Below are positions 15,879 to 24,688 of a stretch of 64,000 bases of DNA, in pieces. Every line of letters begins with the position of its first letter. Position 1 is the first letter of the stretch. A model generated the notes under the pieces. That model had not been told where the DNA came from. It saw nothing but the letters and a program-made list of their open reading frames with translations, and searched no databases. A program made the position numbers and the translations under genes. This DNA is from Cellulosimicrobium marinum (lineage in GTDB: Bacteria > Actinomycetota > Actinomycetes > Actinomycetales > Cellulomonadaceae): assembly GCF_020551945.1 (NCBI RefSeq), contig NZ_JAJBZH010000001.1:562108-626107 (forward strand), read 5' to 3'.

Positions 15879-16127
15879 TCAGGCCTGGGCGCCCGTGATG
15901 TACGAGACGGCGTCGCCGACCGTGGTGAGGTTCTTGACCTCCTCGTCCGGGATGCGGACCCCGAACTTGTCCTCGGCGTGCGTGACGATCGTCATCATCG
16001 AGAGGGAGTCGATGTCGAGGTCGTCCGTGAAGGACTTCTCGAGCGCGACGGCGTCGGTGGGCAGACCCGTCTCCTCGGCGACGATCTCCGCGAGGCCGGC
16101 GAGGACTTCCTGCTCGGTGTAAGCCAT
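15879..16127 (-). CDS. acpP: Acyl carrier protein
   Basis: Small acidic carrier of 82 residues that holds the growing acyl chain on a 4'-phosphopantetheine arm. The attachment site is S41 in DLDIDSLSMMTIV. The start ATG at 16127 has a near-ideal AAGGAG site six bases upstream, stronger than its neighbours, consistent with very high expression. The 132-base gap to fabH and the hairpins after the stop suggest it can be expressed out of step with the flanking genes. Confidence 0.97.
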   Translation of the reverse strand: MAYTEQEVLAGLAEIVAEETGLPTDAVALEKSFTDDLDIDSLSMMTIVTHAEDKFGVRIPDEEVKNLTTVGDAVSYITGAQA

Positions 16128-16259
16128 GGTTTCTCCTTGTCGTGGGGCCGGGGTGCCGGTCCCTGTGGCGGGTGCTCGGGACGGGCCCGAACGGTGCTGC
16201 GGTACTCGGTGGGACGTGCGCCGCCCGCGGGCGACGTGCCGTCCGGGGGTGATTCTTCC

Positions 16260-17267
16260 CTACGGGAGGACGACGACCTGCGCCGCGTAGACGAGACCGG
16301 CGCCGAAGCCGATCTGCAGGGCGAGATCTCCGGAGCGGACCTGCCCCTCGTCGAGGAGGCGCCGGGTCGCGAGCGGGATCGACGCGGCGGACGTGTTGCC
16401 CGTCTCGGCGATGTCGCGGGCGACCGCGACGGTGTCGGGGAGCTGGAGCTGCTTGATCATCTGGTCGATGATCCGCATGTTGGCCTGGTGCGGGACGAAC
16501 GCCTGGACGTCCGACGGCGCGACCCCGGCCTCCGCCATCGCCTTCGCCGCGACGGGAGCCATCTGGAAGCTCGCCCACTTGAAGACGCTCTGGCCGTCCT
16601 GGCGCAGGGTGGGCCAGCCCAGGGACGGGTCCTCGCGCAGGTCCGACCAGGCGTGCGTCTGGCGGATCGCCTGCGCCTTCCCGCCGTCGGAGCCCCACAC
16701 GGTCGGGCCGATCCCGGGGGTGTCGGAGGGGCCGACGATCGCCGCGCCCGCCCCGTCGCCGAGGAGGAACGAGATGGACCGGTCCGTCGGGTCGACGAAG
16801 TCGCTCATCTTCTCGGCGCCGACGACGAGCACGTGGCGTGCCGCGCCGGAGCGCACGAGGGCGTCGGCCTGCGCGATCGCGTAGGTGTACCCGGCGCACG
16901 CGGCGGACACGTCGAACGCGGCGGCGGGCGTGGCGCCGAGGCGTTCGGCGAGCACCGCTGCGGCGGCCGGGGTCTGGTGGAAGTAGGTGACCGTGGAGAC
17001 GATCACGGCGTCCACGTCGGCGCCCTGCAGGCCCGCGCGCTCGAGCGCGTCGCGCGCCGCAGCCTCGGACAGGTCGAGCACGTCGACGTCCGCGCCCGCG
17101 CGCCGGCGCGTGACGATCCCGGTGCGCTGGCGGATCCACTCGTCGGAGGAGTCGATGGGCCCGGCGAGCTCGTCGTTCGTCACGACGTGCTCGCCCCGCA
17201 CGCCGCCGATCGCCAGGATGCGGGAGTGCGCGGGGCCCGTGGCCTGGCGCAGGGTCGCGCGGCTCAC
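16260..17267 (-). CDS. fabH: 3-oxoacyl-ACP synthase III (KAS III)
   Basis: Initiates fatty-acid synthesis by condensing an acyl-CoA primer with malonyl-ACP; 335 residues. The active site is intact: C124 in DVSAACAGYTYAI, H260 in FVPHQANMRIID and N291 in ETGNTSAASIPLA. In actinobacteria this enzyme decides between straight and branched primers; specificity is not readable here. The GTG at 17267 overlaps the fabD stop (GTGA), which fixes the start against a longer open frame. The stop is TAG, rare in this window. Confidence 0.95.
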   Translation of the reverse strand: MSRATLRQATGPAHSRILAIGGVRGEHVVTNDELAGPIDSSDEWIRQRTGIVTRRRAGADVDVLDLSEAAARDALERAGLQGADVDAVIVSTVTYFHQTPAAAAVLAERLGATPAAAFDVSAACAGYTYAIAQADALVRSGAARHVLVVGAEKMSDFVDPTDRSISFLLGDGAGAAIVGPSDTPGIGPTVWGSDGGKAQAIRQTHAWSDLREDPSLGWPTLRQDGQSVFKWASFQMAPVAAKAMAEAGVAPSDVQAFVPHQANMRIIDQMIKQLQLPDTVAVARDIAETGNTSAASIPLATRRLLDEGQVRSGDLALQIGFGAGLVYAAQVVVLP

Positions 17268-18250
17268 GCGCCTTCCCCGCCCGTGGCCCCGGCCGCGACC
17301 GAGTGGCGGGCGATCAGGTCGCGCGCCTTGTCGACGTCCGCGGGCGACTTCACGGCGACGGTCTCCACACCGGGCAGCGTGCGCCGGGCCAGGCCCGTGA
17401 GCACGCCGCCGGGGGCGAGCTCGAGGACGCCGGTGACGCCGAGGTCCGCCAGCGTCTCCTGGCACAGGTCCCAGCGCACGGGGGCGGCGATCTGCGCCGT
17501 GAGGCGGCGCACCACGTCGCGGGCCTTGCCGTGCTCGCTGCCCTCCACGTCGATGCGCCCGTACGGCTCGCCGTCGGCGTTCGACAGGAACGGCAGCGCC
17601 GGGTCCCGCACGTCCCAGCCCGCGGCGACCGGTTCGAACTGCTCGAGCGCGCTCGCCATGAAGGGCGTGTGGAACGCGCCCGCGACCTGCAGCGGGATGA
17701 CGCGTGCCTTCGCAGGCGGGGTCTCGGCGAGGGTGAGCAGGTGCTCGAGGGCGCCCGCGGCGACGACCTGGCCGCCGCCGTTGACGTTCGCCGGCCACAG
17801 GCCGGCGCCCTCGATCGCGGTGAGGACCTCCTCGGCGTCGCCGCCGACGACGGCGCTCATCCCGCTGGGGTTCGCCGCCGCAGCACGGGCCATGAACCGC
17901 GCGCGGTGGGACACGAGCCCGACGGCGCCCGCGTCGTCGAGCACGCCCGCGACGGCCGCCGCGGCGAGCTCCCCGACGGAGTGCCCCGCGGTGACGTCGA
18001 CGACGTCCGTGGCCGCGCGCCCGTCGAGGATCTCGCGCAGCGCCACGAGGGACGCCGCCACGATGAGCGGCTGCGCGACGGCGGTGTCACGGATCGTGTC
18101 CGCGTCCGCGGTGGTGCCGTGCGCGAGGAGGTCGGTCTCGGCGGCGGCGCCGAAGGCGGCGATCCGGTCGGAGACTCCGGGCAGCTCGAGCCAGGGGGCG
18201 AGCATTCCGGGGGACTGGGAGCCCTGTCCAGGGCACAGAACGGCGAGCAC
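17264..18250 (-). CDS. fabD: Malonyl-CoA:ACP transacylase
   Basis: Loads malonyl groups from CoA onto AcpP; 328 residues. The N-terminal LCPGQGSQSPGM gives the oxyanion glutamine, S91 lies in the nucleophile elbow TAGHSVGEL, and the catalytic histidine in VAGAFHTPFM. First gene of the operon fabD-fabH-acpP-fabF, directly downstream of the regulator gene fasR on the same strand. The GTG at 18250 has CACAGT six bases upstream. A TTTG-N11-CAAA dyad about 67-85 bases upstream of the start could be an activator site. Confidence 0.95.
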   Translation of the reverse strand: MLAVLCPGQGSQSPGMLAPWLELPGVSDRIAAFGAAAETDLLAHGTTADADTIRDTAVAQPLIVAASLVALREILDGRAATDVVDVTAGHSVGELAAAAVAGVLDDAGAVGLVSHRARFMARAAAANPSGMSAVVGGDAEEVLTAIEGAGLWPANVNGGGQVVAAGALEHLLTLAETPPAKARVIPLQVAGAFHTPFMASALEQFEPVAAGWDVRDPALPFLSNADGEPYGRIDVEGSEHGKARDVVRRLTAQIAAPVRWDLCQETLADLGVTGVLELAPGGVLTGLARRTLPGVETVAVKSPADVDKARDLIARHSVAAGATGGEGA

Positions 18251-18256
18251 CCGTCA

Positions 18257-18262
18257 ACTGTG
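18257..18262 (-). promoter_or_regulatory. -10-like box CACAGT of the fab operon
   Basis: On the minus strand CACAGT ends 6 bases before the fabD GTG. The -35 region (GTGGCG) is poor, which fits a promoter needing an activator such as FasR. Confidence 0.35.
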
Positions 18263-18316
18263 CCAATCCCGACCCCGGGCGCCACGTCACGACGCGCACG
18301 AACCTTGGTCGGGGCG

Positions 18317-18335
18317 TTTGTGCCGAACCTCCAAA
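18317..18335. promoter_or_regulatory. TTTG-N11-CAAA dyad upstream of fabD, possible FasR site
   Basis: Plus-strand TTTGTGCCGAACCTCCAAA. Half-sites are loosely like those of the perfect dyad TTGTGGAC-A-GTCCACAA in the fasR promoter (TTGTG on one side, CC-x-AA on the other). The resemblance is weak and the assignment is inference. Confidence 0.25.
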
Positions 18336-18380
18336 GTGCTCTCCGCGCCGACGGGCCGGGCGGGTCCGGTCGGGTCCGGG

Positions 18381-18420
18381 AGGCGTCCGCGTGCGTCCGC
18401 GTGCGTCCGCGTGCGTCAGC
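18381..18420 (+). repeat. Four-copy 10-base tandem repeat over the fasR 3' end
   Basis: Units of GTGCGTCCGC-type at 18381-18390 (first variant), 18391-18400, 18401-18410 and 18411-18420 (last variant). The final unit contains the fasR stop codon, so the repeat straddles coding and non-coding sequence. Confidence 0.8.
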
Positions 18421-19615
18421 GCGCGTCGGAGAGCTGGCCGAGCGCGAGGGCGATCTGGAGCACGAACGACTCGCGCGCGTCGAGCGGGTCCCACCCGGTG
18501 ATCTCCGACACCTTGCGCAGCCGGTACCGGACCGTGTTCGGGTGGACGTACAGGGTGCGCGCCGCCGCCTCCAGCGACCGCCCGGTGCCCAGGTAGGCGG
18601 AGAGGGTCTCGAGGACCGAGCCCGTCGCCTCCGCGAGCGGCCGGTACGCCTGCACCACGAGCGTGCGCCGCGCCGTCGTGTCGCCCGTGAGCACCCTCTC
18701 CGGCAGGAGGTCGTCGGCGAGCACGGGACGCGGGGCCTGCGGCCAGGCGGGGGCGGCGCGCAGCGCGGCCAGCGCGGCCTGCGCGGAACGGCCCGCCTCC
18801 TCCAGGCCCGCGACCGTCGGTCCGATGACCACCGGGCCTGGACCGAACCGCGGCAGCAGGGACGCGGCCGCCGCCTGGAGGTCGCCCTCCCCGCCGAGCA
18901 CGAGGACGAGCCGGTCGCCGTGGATCCCGACGAGCGCGTCTCCCGCCGCGCGCCGCGTCGCCCGGCGCAGCTCCGCCGTCCGGACCTCGTCGAGGTGCGC
19001 GGCCGTCGTCCCGGCCACGACGAGCGTGGACCCGCGCCCGCCCCAGCCGAGGGCGGACACGCGCGACCGCAGCGAGTCGTCCCCGTCCCCGCGCACGAGG
19101 GCGTCCACGACGAGCGCCTCGAGCCGCGCGTCCCACGCACCGCGGACCTCGGCCGCACGGGCGTAGACCTCCGCGGCGGAGAACGCGACCTCGCGCGAGT
19201 AGCGCAGCACCGCCTCGCGCAGGTCGCGCTCGCCACCGGGCGCGGCGAGACGGTCGGAGTGCGCCTCGACGACCTCGACGACGATGCGCACGAGCTGGAG
19301 GGTGTTCTGCAGCGAGATCGAGCGGGTGAGCTCGGGCGGCGCGGCGGCGAAGATCTCGCTCACGCCGTGCGGCGGTGCCTGCGGGTCGGCGTACCACGAC
19401 ACGAACGCCGTGATGCCGGACTGGGCGACGAGCCCGACGTACGACCGGTCCTCCGCGGGGAGCTCGCGGTACCAGGGGATCTCGTCGTCGAGGCGCCGCA
19501 GCGCCGCGGCCATGAGCAGGCCGCTGCCGTCGCGCAGCCGCTGGAGGTTGTCCGGGTTGCCCGACCCGCCCGAGGTGCGGGGGCGGCCGGAGGCGGGGGT
19601 GGAGGTCGCCGTCAC
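18416..19615 (-). CDS. fasR: PucR-family regulator, FasR-like activator of fatty-acid synthesis
   Basis: Transcription factor of 399 residues. The C-terminus holds the PucR helix-turn-helix (RSLEAAARTLYVHPNTVRYRLRKVSEITGWDPLD) and the middle a GGDEF-like sensor fold. In Streptomyces coelicolor the homologous protein FasR activates fabDHPF (established for that family). Here it lies immediately upstream of fabD on the same strand, the conserved position. The start GTG at 19615 is supported by a TATGCT -10 box six bases upstream; a longer frame to 19711 would run across that promoter. A perfect 17-bp dyad covers the -35 region, suggesting autoregulation. Confidence 0.9.
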   Translation of the reverse strand: MTATSTPASGRPRTSGGSGNPDNLQRLRDGSGLLMAAALRRLDDEIPWYRELPAEDRSYVGLVAQSGITAFVSWYADPQAPPHGVSEIFAAAPPELTRSISLQNTLQLVRIVVEVVEAHSDRLAAPGGERDLREAVLRYSREVAFSAAEVYARAAEVRGAWDARLEALVVDALVRGDGDDSLRSRVSALGWGGRGSTLVVAGTTAAHLDEVRTAELRRATRRAAGDALVGIHGDRLVLVLGGEGDLQAAAASLLPRFGPGPVVIGPTVAGLEEAGRSAQAALAALRAAPAWPQAPRPVLADDLLPERVLTGDTTARRTLVVQAYRPLAEATGSVLETLSAYLGTGRSLEAAARTLYVHPNTVRYRLRKVSEITGWDPLDARESFVLQIALALGQLSDAR

Positions 19616-19621
19616 CCGGCG

Positions 19622-19653
19622 AGCATACGGGCCGGGTTGTGGACAGTCCACAA
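19622..19653 (-). promoter_or_regulatory. fasR promoter with a perfect 17-bp operator-like dyad over the -35
   Basis: On the minus strand the -10 TATGCT is at 19622-19627, six bases before the GTG. Seventeen bases further up is TGGACT (19645-19650), a fair -35, lying inside TTGTGGAC-A-GTCCACAA (19637-19653). A dimer bound there would block or position RNA polymerase. Confidence 0.6.
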
Positions 19654-19722
19654 ACCCCGGAGCGGGCGCGGCGCCCCGGGCGGTCGGACGCCGACGGGAG
19701 GGTGTGCCCACGGCGGAGCGGC

Positions 19723-19728
19723 TAGGGT
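19723..19728 (+). promoter_or_regulatory. -10 box TAGGGT, leaderless hypothetical gene
   Basis: TAGGGT ends 6 bases before the ATG at 19735. The fasR dyad lies about 70 bases upstream, so one regulator could affect both directions. Confidence 0.5.
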
Positions 19729-19734
19729 CGGTGC

Positions 19735-20421
19735 ATGGCTCTCATGCCCCGTCTGCGCCAGCTCATGCGACGCCCCGCCTCCGCCTCGACCGTGGGCGCG
19801 CGTCGCCCCCGCGCGGGTGAGCGGCGCGGGGACACCGTCCACGAGGACGCCCTGCGCGCCATGCTCGTCGACGACCCGAACGACGAACGCGCGTTCGGCG
19901 CCCTCGCCGAGCTCGTCCGCCGCCGCGCCGCCGAGGCGCACACCGACCAGGACCCGCTCGCCGCCCCGCCCGACGACCAGGAGAAGCAGCGCGCCGCCGA
20001 CCTGGCCGTGTGGGCGCTCGCCGAGGAGCTCGCCGGCCACCCCAAGGGCTGGTACCCGCTCGTCGAGCTCGGCCGGCTCTCCCTCGACGACGACCAGGAG
20101 GCCGCGCTGCGCCGCTTCGCCACGGCGGCCGAGCGGGAGGGCACCGGGCGCGCCCTCGCCCGGGGCATGGAGGTGCTGCGGGAGGCCGGCCTGCCGCAGG
20201 AGGCGCTCGGGCTCGGCGTCGGGCACTGGCGCGCCCGCGAGCACGACCCGGAGGTGGGCCGCCAGCTCGTCCTCGCGGCGATCGAGGCCGACCGCGTCCT
20301 GGAGGCGCGCCAGCACCTCGCCTCGCTCGTCGACCTGGGCGACCCGCGCGCCGTCGCGCCGCTGCGCGTCGAGCTGGAGCGCGCCGTCGCGCAGGCCGAG
20401 CAGCACCGCGCCGGGACGTGA
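19735..20421 (+). CDS. Conserved-looking hypothetical protein with TPR-like helices
   Basis: Soluble protein of 228 residues that I cannot name. The first 35 residues are basic and disordered (RLRQLMRRPASASTVGARRP). The rest is almost all helical with Ala/Leu/Glu/Arg repeats of tetratricopeptide character (EDALRAMLVDDPNDERAFGAL, LVELGRLSLDDDQEAALRRF, EVLREAGLPQEALGLG, AIEADRVLEARQHLASLV), which suggests a protein-protein scaffold. It sits between fasR and aceE, two core lipid and carbon genes, and is convergent with aceE. A leaderless -10 box is present. The role is unknown. Confidence 0.75.
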   Translation: MALMPRLRQLMRRPASASTVGARRPRAGERRGDTVHEDALRAMLVDDPNDERAFGALAELVRRRAAEAHTDQDPLAAPPDDQEKQRAADLAVWALAEELAGHPKGWYPLVELGRLSLDDDQEAALRRFATAAEREGTGRALARGMEVLREAGLPQEALGLGVGHWRAREHDPEVGRQLVLAAIEADRVLEARQHLASLVDLGDPRAVAPLRVELERAVAQAEQHRAGT

Positions 20422-20463
20422 CCCGCGGGACCTGAGCCCGGGACCGGCAGAGCGGACCACCCG

Positions 20464-20509
20464 ACGACGACGGCGGCCCACCTCCTCGGAGGTGGGCCGC
20501 CGTCGTCGT
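20464..20509. terminator. 21-bp perfect bidirectional terminator hairpin
   Basis: Stem 20464-20484 / 20489-20509 pairs without a mismatch around a CTCG loop, midway between the convergent hypothetical gene and aceE. It is one of the two strongest hairpins in the window. Confidence 0.85.
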
Positions 20510-20527
20510 GCTCTGGTGGAGGAGAGG

Positions 20528-23275
20528 TCAGGACTCTCCGCCGGCGTTGCCGGACGTGCCGGCCGTGACGTCCATGAGGCGGTACTTCTCGATCGCCTTC
20601 GCCGACGCGTCCGCGGGGACCTTGCCCTGGCGGGCGAGGGCCTGCAGCGTGCGCACGACGACGGACGGGCCGTCGATCTTGAAGTGGCGGCGGGCCGCGG
20701 CGCGCGTGTCGGAGAAGCCGAAGCCGTCCGCGCCGAGCACCTCGTAGTCGCCGGGGACCCACTTGCGGATCTGGTCGGGCACGAGGTGGTCGTAGTCGCT
20801 CGTCGCGACGAACGGACCCTCGGCACCCTGCAGCTTCGCGGTGACGTACGGCGTGCGGACCTCGGCCGCCGGGTCGAGGAACGCGGCCTGGTCGGCGGCG
20901 AGCGCGTCACGACGCAGCTCGTTCCAGCTCGTCACGCTCCACACGTCGGCCGAGACGCCCCAGTCCTCCTTGAGGAGCTGCTGGGCCTCGAGCGCCCACG
21001 GCACGCCCACGCCCGAGGCGAGGAGCTGCGCCTTGGGGCCCTCGGCGTCGGACACCGACAGGCGGTGGATGCCACGCAGGATGCCCTCCACGTCGACGTC
21101 CTCCGGCTCGGCCGGCTGCACCATCGGCTCGTTGTACACCGTGAGGTAGTACATGACGTTCTGGTCCCGGCCGTCGGACCCGTCGCCGTACATGCGCTCC
21201 AGACCGTCGCGCACGATGTGCCGGATCTCGTAGCCGTACGCCGGGTCGTACTGCACCATCGCGGTGTTGGTCCCCGCGAGCAGCGGCGAGTGGCCGTCCG
21301 CGTGCTGCAGGCCCTCGCCCGTGAGCGTCGTGCGACCCGCCGTGGCGCCGATGATGAAGCCGCGCGTGAGCTGGTCGCCCGCCGCCCAGAACTGGTCGCC
21401 GGTGCGCTGGAAGCCGAACATCGAGTAGAAGATGTAGACCGGCACCATGACCTCGCCCTGCGTGGCGTACGAGGTGCCGACGGCCTGGAACGCGGCGGCC
21501 GAGCCGGCCTCGTTGATGCCGGTGTGCATGATCTGCCCGGCCTCGGACTCCTTGTAGCTCAGCATGAGCTCACGGTCCACGGCGAGGTAGTTCTGCCCCT
21601 GGGTGTTGAAGATCTTCGCGGACGGGAAGATCGAGTCCAGGCCGAACGTGCGCGCCTCGTCCGGGATGATCGGGACGATGCGCTTGCCGAACTCCTTGTC
21701 CTTGATGAGGTCCTTGAGCAGGCGCACGAAGGCCATCGTGGAGGCGATCTCCTGCTGGCCCGAGCCCTTCTTGAGGATCTCGTAGGTCTTCTCGCCCGGC
21801 AGCGTCACCGGCGCCGGCCTCGAGCGCCGCTCCGGCACGAACCCGCCGAGCTGGCGACGGCGGTCCAGCAGGTACTGGATCTCCGGCGCGTCCGCCCCCG
21901 GGTGGTAGTACGGCGGCTCGTACGGGCTCGCCTCGAGCTCCTCGTCGGTGATGGGGATGCGCAGCGAGTCGCGCAGCGTCTTGAGGTCGGCGAGGTTGAC
22001 CTTCTTCATCTGGTGCGTCGCGTTGCGGCCCGCGAACGTCGACCCGAGGCCGTAGCCCTTGACCGTGTGCGCGAGGATCACGGTCGGCTGACCCGTGTGC
22101 GCGCGCGCCGCCGAGTACGCCGCGTACAGCTTGCGGTAGTCGTGGCCGCCGCGCTTGAGGTTCCAGATGTCGTCGTCGGTCATGTTCTCGACGAGCTGCT
22201 TCGTGCGCGGGTCGCGACCGAAGAAGTGCTCGCGGATGAACGCGCCGTCCTCGGCCCGGTACGTCTGGTAGTCGCCGTCCGGCGTGACGTTCATGAGGTT
22301 GACCAGGGCGCGGTCCTTGTCCGCGTTGAGCAGGACGTCCCACTCGCGGCCCCAGATGACCTTGATGACGTTCCAGCCCGCGCCGCGGAACTGCGCCTCG
22401 AGCTCCTGGATGATCTTGCCGTTGCCGCGCACCGGGCCGTCCAGGCGCTGCAGGTTGCAGTTCACGACGAACGTCAGGTTGTCCAGGCCCTGCTGCGCCG
22501 CGAGCTGGAGCATGCCGCGCGACTCGGGCTCGTCCATCTCGCCGTCGCCGAGGAACGCCCACACGTCCTGCTGGCTCGTGTCCTTGATGCCACGGTTGTG
22601 GAGGTACTTGTCCGTCCACGCCTGGTAGATCGCGCTCGCCGGGCCGAGGCCCATCGAGACCGTCGGGTACTCCCAGAAGTCCGGCATGAGCCGCGGGTGC
22701 GGGTAGGACGGCAGGCCGCCCGCGGGGTGGGACTTCTCCTGGCGGAAGCCGTCGAGCTGGTCCGCCGACAGGCGACCCTCGAGGAACGCGCGGGCGTAGA
22801 CGCCGGGGGAGGCGTGCCCCTGGAAGTAGACCTGGTCGCCGCCGCCCGGGTGGTCCTTGCCGCGGAAGAAGTGGTTCAGGCCCACCTCGTACAGCGTCGC
22901 CACCGACGCGTAGGAGGAGATGTGCCCACCGACCCCGATGCCCGGGCGCTGCGCGCGCGTCACCATGACGGCCGCGTTCCAGCGGATCCACGAGCGGTAC
23001 CGGCGCTCGAGCGCCTCGTCGCCGGGGAAGTACGGCTCCTCGTGCACGCCGATCGTGTTCACGTAGGGCGTGGCGAAGGAGGTCGGGATCGCGACGTTGC
23101 GCTCCCGGGCCCTCTTGAGCAGGTTCAGCAGGACATAGCGGGCCCGGGGGCCCCCGCGGTCGTCGATCAGGCCGTCGAGGGACTCGACCCACTCGCCGGT
23201 CTCGGCGGGGTCGATGTCCGGTACCTGGCTGAGCAGGCCGTTGATCAGCGGTCCGGTCTCGTCGTACGAAGCCAC
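20528..23275 (-). CDS. aceE: Pyruvate dehydrogenase E1 component, homodimeric type
   Basis: Thiamine-diphosphate enzyme of 915 residues that decarboxylates pyruvate and acetylates the lipoyl arm of E2, linking glycolysis to the TCA cycle. The single-chain E1 architecture is clear: N-terminal [19 protein letters not shown], the ThDP motif [14 protein letters not shown]...NCNLQRLDG, then HTVKGYGLG and [11 protein letters not shown], and the C-terminal transketolase-like part ([31 protein letters not shown]). The GTG at 23275 ([13 protein letters not shown]) is preferred because GAGG lies six bases upstream; the ATG at 23287 overlaps that site. lipA and lipB, which make its cofactor, lie later in the window. 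Dyads upstream may be operators. Confidence 0.96.
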   Translation of the reverse strand: MASYDETGPLINGLLSQVPDIDPAETGEWVESLDGLIDDRGGPRARYVLLNLLKRARERNVAIPTSFATPYVNTIGVHEEPYFPGDEALERRYRSWIRWNAAVMVTRAQRPGIGVGGHISSYASVATLYEVGLNHFFRGKDHPGGGDQVYFQGHASPGVYARAFLEGRLSADQLDGFRQEKSHPAGGLPSYPHPRLMPDFWEYPTVSMGLGPASAIYQAWTDKYLHNRGIKDTSQQDVWAFLGDGEMDEPESRGMLQLAAQQGLDNLTFVVNCNLQRLDGPVRGNGKIIQELEAQFRGAGWNVIKVIWGREWDVLLNADKDRALVNLMNVTPDGDYQTYRAEDGAFIREHFFGRDPRTKQLVENMTDDDIWNLKRGGHDYRKLYAAYSAARAHTGQPTVILAHTVKGYGLGSTFAGRNATHQMKKVNLADLKTLRDSLRIPITDEELEASPYEPPYYHPGADAPEIQYLLDRRRQLGGFVPERRSRPAPVTLPGEKTYEILKKGSGQQEIASTMAFVRLLKDLIKDKEFGKRIVPIIPDEARTFGLDSIFPSAKIFNTQGQNYLAVDRELMLSYKESEAGQIMHTGINEAGSAAAFQAVGTSYATQGEVMVPVYIFYSMFGFQRTGDQFWAAGDQLTRGFIIGATAGRTTLTGEGLQHADGHSPLLAGTNTAMVQYDPAYGYEIRHIVRDGLERMYGDGSDGRDQNVMYYLTVYNEPMVQPAEPEDVDVEGILRGIHRLSVSDAEGPKAQLLASGVGVPWALEAQQLLKEDWGVSADVWSVTSWNELRRDALAADQAAFLDPAAEVRTPYVTAKLQGAEGPFVATSDYDHLVPDQIRKWVPGDYEVLGADGFGFSDTRAAARRHFKIDGPSVVVRTLQALARQGKVPADASAKAIEKYRLMDVTAGTSGNAGGES

Positions 23276-23393
23276 CAGCAACCTCATATCTCGTCGGATG
23301 CCGGACGTCGGTCGCGCGGTACACGCCGTCGTCCGTCTCGGAGCCACTCCGGGCGCGCGGCCACGGCCGCTGGTGGCGACCGCGCCCCATCAC

Positions 23394-23410
23394 GAGACCA
23401 GGGTGGTCTC
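23394..23410. promoter_or_regulatory. GAGACCA-GGG-TGGTCTC dyad upstream of aceE
   Basis: Perfect seven-base arms (23394-23400 and 23404-23410) about 120 bases upstream of aceE, inside the 391-base divergent gap between aceE and the DUF3052 gene (23276-23666). A second, weaker ACCA-N5-TGGT dyad lies at about 23444-23456. Candidate sites for a pyruvate- or carbon-responsive repressor. Besides these and the 23548 dyad I see no gene in the gap. Confidence 0.4.
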
Positions 23411-23547
23411 CCCATTGTGTTCTCCCCGGCGCGTGAAGTCACACCAACCAGTGGTCAAGAAGGCGTGATTTCCGCGACACGCGGACGGCGGGCGTCCACC
23501 GGGCCTCTCCCGCGCCACCACGCGTCCGCCACCGCGTCCTTGCCAAG

Positions 23548-23573
23548 CACCGCACCGTGCGGTGGGCTACCTT
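23548..23573 (+). promoter_or_regulatory. DUF3052 promoter: CACCGCAC-C-GTGCGGTG dyad next to -10 TACCTT
   Basis: The perfect 17-bp dyad occupies 23548-23564 and the -10-like TACCTT 23568-23573, so the dyad lies in the promoter spacer where a repressor would act. This would give a leader of roughly 85 bases before the GTG at 23667. Confidence 0.45.
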
Positions 23574-23666
23574 TGCCAGACACGGCACGCGGTGGTGCGC
23601 CACCTGCCGGCCGGTCCGCAGCGCGGGCCGGTGACGCGGACGGACGAGGAAAGGAACGGCACGACT

Positions 23667-24080
23667 GTGACGGACACCGCAGGATCCCGCGGCGTGGACC
23701 GCCTGGGGTTCGCGCCCGGGAACGTGGTCCAGGAGTTCGGCTGGGCGGAGGACGTCGACGACGGCCTGCGCGCCGACGTGGAGGAGGTCGTCGGCGGCGA
23801 GCTCGTCGACGAGGAGTACGGCGACGTCACCGACGGCGTGATCGTGTGGTGGCGCGAGGACGACGGCGACCTCACGGACACGCTCGTCGACGTGCAGACG
23901 GTCCTCGACGACGGCGGGATCATCTGGATCCTCACGCCCAAGCCCGGCCGTCCGGGTCACGTCGGCCACAACGACATCCAGGAGGCCGCGACGACCGCCG
24001 GCCTCCACGCGACGAGCACGTTCTCGCTCGCCCCGGACTGGTCCGCCACACGGCTCGGCACGCGTGGCCGCGGACGCTGA
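23667..24080 (+). CDS. DUF3052 family protein
   Basis: Small acidic protein of 137 residues, recognised as DUF3052 by GNVVQEFGWAEDVDDGLRA, then DVTDGVIVWWREDDGDL and DDGGIIWILTPKPGRPGHV, a fold-like core of alternating strands. Function unknown. It sits between aceE and the AhpE-type peroxiredoxin, the same neighbourhood as Rv2239c in M. tuberculosis, from memory. The GTG at 23667 is chosen because of the AGGAAAGGAA site upstream and because conservation begins near residue 10; a longer frame to 23562 would span the promoter. Its last 17 bases overlap the start of the peroxiredoxin gene, so the two are translationally coupled. Confidence 0.88.
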   Translation: MTDTAGSRGVDRLGFAPGNVVQEFGWAEDVDDGLRADVEEVVGGELVDEEYGDVTDGVIVWWREDDGDLTDTLVDVQTVLDDGGIIWILTPKPGRPGHVGHNDIQEAATTAGLHATSTFSLAPDWSATRLGTRGRGR

Positions 24081-24576
24081 CACCGCCCCGGCCGGCACCA
24101 CCCCGGCCGGCACCGCCCCGGCCGTCCCCGGTCCGGGCGACCCCGCACCGGACTTCACGCTCCGCGACACCCACGGCACGCCCGTGCACCTCGCGGACCT
24201 GCGCGGCGGACCCGTCCTTCTCGTGTTCTACCCGTTCGCGTTCTCCGGCATCTGCACCGGGGAGCTGTGCGAGCTGCGGGACAACATCGAGGACTTCGAG
24301 GCGGCGGGCGTCACCGTCCTCGGCATCTCTTGCGACTCCGTGTTCGCGCAGAAGGCCTGGGCCGCCCAGGAGGGCTTCGAGTTCGACCTGCTCTCCGACT
24401 TCTGGCCCCACGGGGCGGTCGCACGGGCCTACGGGGTGCTCGACGAGGAGAACGGGCTCGCGCTGCGCGGATCCTTCCTCGTCGACGCCGACGGCGTGGT
24501 CCGCTGGTCCGTCGTCAACCCCCGCGGGCAGCGCCGCGACCTCGACGCCTACCACCGCGCGCTCGAGCAGCTCTGA
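24064..24576 (+). CDS. AhpE-type peroxiredoxin
   Basis: Thiol peroxidase of 170 residues that reduces hydroperoxides. The peroxidatic cysteine is C64 in PFAFSGICTGEL, matching the AhpE signature, and LLSDFWPHGAVARAYGVLDE is the diagnostic later motif. C69 lies one helical turn after C64; AhpE enzymes are usually one-cysteine, so its role is open. The first 22 residues are an Ala/Pro/Thr repeat (PAGTTPAGTAPA) absent from M. tuberculosis AhpE as I remember it. The GTG at 24064 lies inside the end of the DUF3052 gene. The pairing with aceE and DUF3052 is conserved in actinobacteria. Confidence 0.9.
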   Translation: MAADADTAPAGTTPAGTAPAVPGPGDPAPDFTLRDTHGTPVHLADLRGGPVLLVFYPFAFSGICTGELCELRDNIEDFEAAGVTVLGISCDSVFAQKAWAAQEGFEFDLLSDFWPHGAVARAYGVLDEENGLALRGSFLVDADGVVRWSVVNPRGQRRDLDAYHRALEQL

Positions 24577-24591
24577 CCTCCGGCGACCCGG

Positions 24592-24597
24592 TAGGCT
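24592..24597 (+). promoter_or_regulatory. -10 box TAGGCT upstream of tRNA-Val
   Basis: TAGGCT ends 17 bases before the tRNA 5' end, giving a leader of about ten bases. Confidence 0.45.
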
Positions 24598-24614
24598 GTG
24601 CACCGCTGTTTCCG

Positions 24615-24688
24615 GGGCCTGTAGCTCAGCTGGTCAGAGCGCCACGCTTACACCGTGGATGTCGGGGGTTCGAGTCCCTCCGGGCCCA
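24615..24688 (+). tRNA. tRNA-Val (anticodon TAC)
   Basis: 74-base cloverleaf: acceptor GGGCCTG pairs with CGGGCCC (one T-G pair), D arm TAGCTCAG, anticodon stem CCACG/CGTGG around CTTACAC (anticodon TAC), T arm GGGGGTTCGAGTCCC, discriminator A. CCA is not encoded. Confidence 0.95.

Noticed and set aside
18381-18420. CRISPR-like repeats (also the arrays at 26208 and 40242)
   Set aside because: Units of 10, 13 and 12 bases are directly tandem with no spacers and no cas genes nearby.
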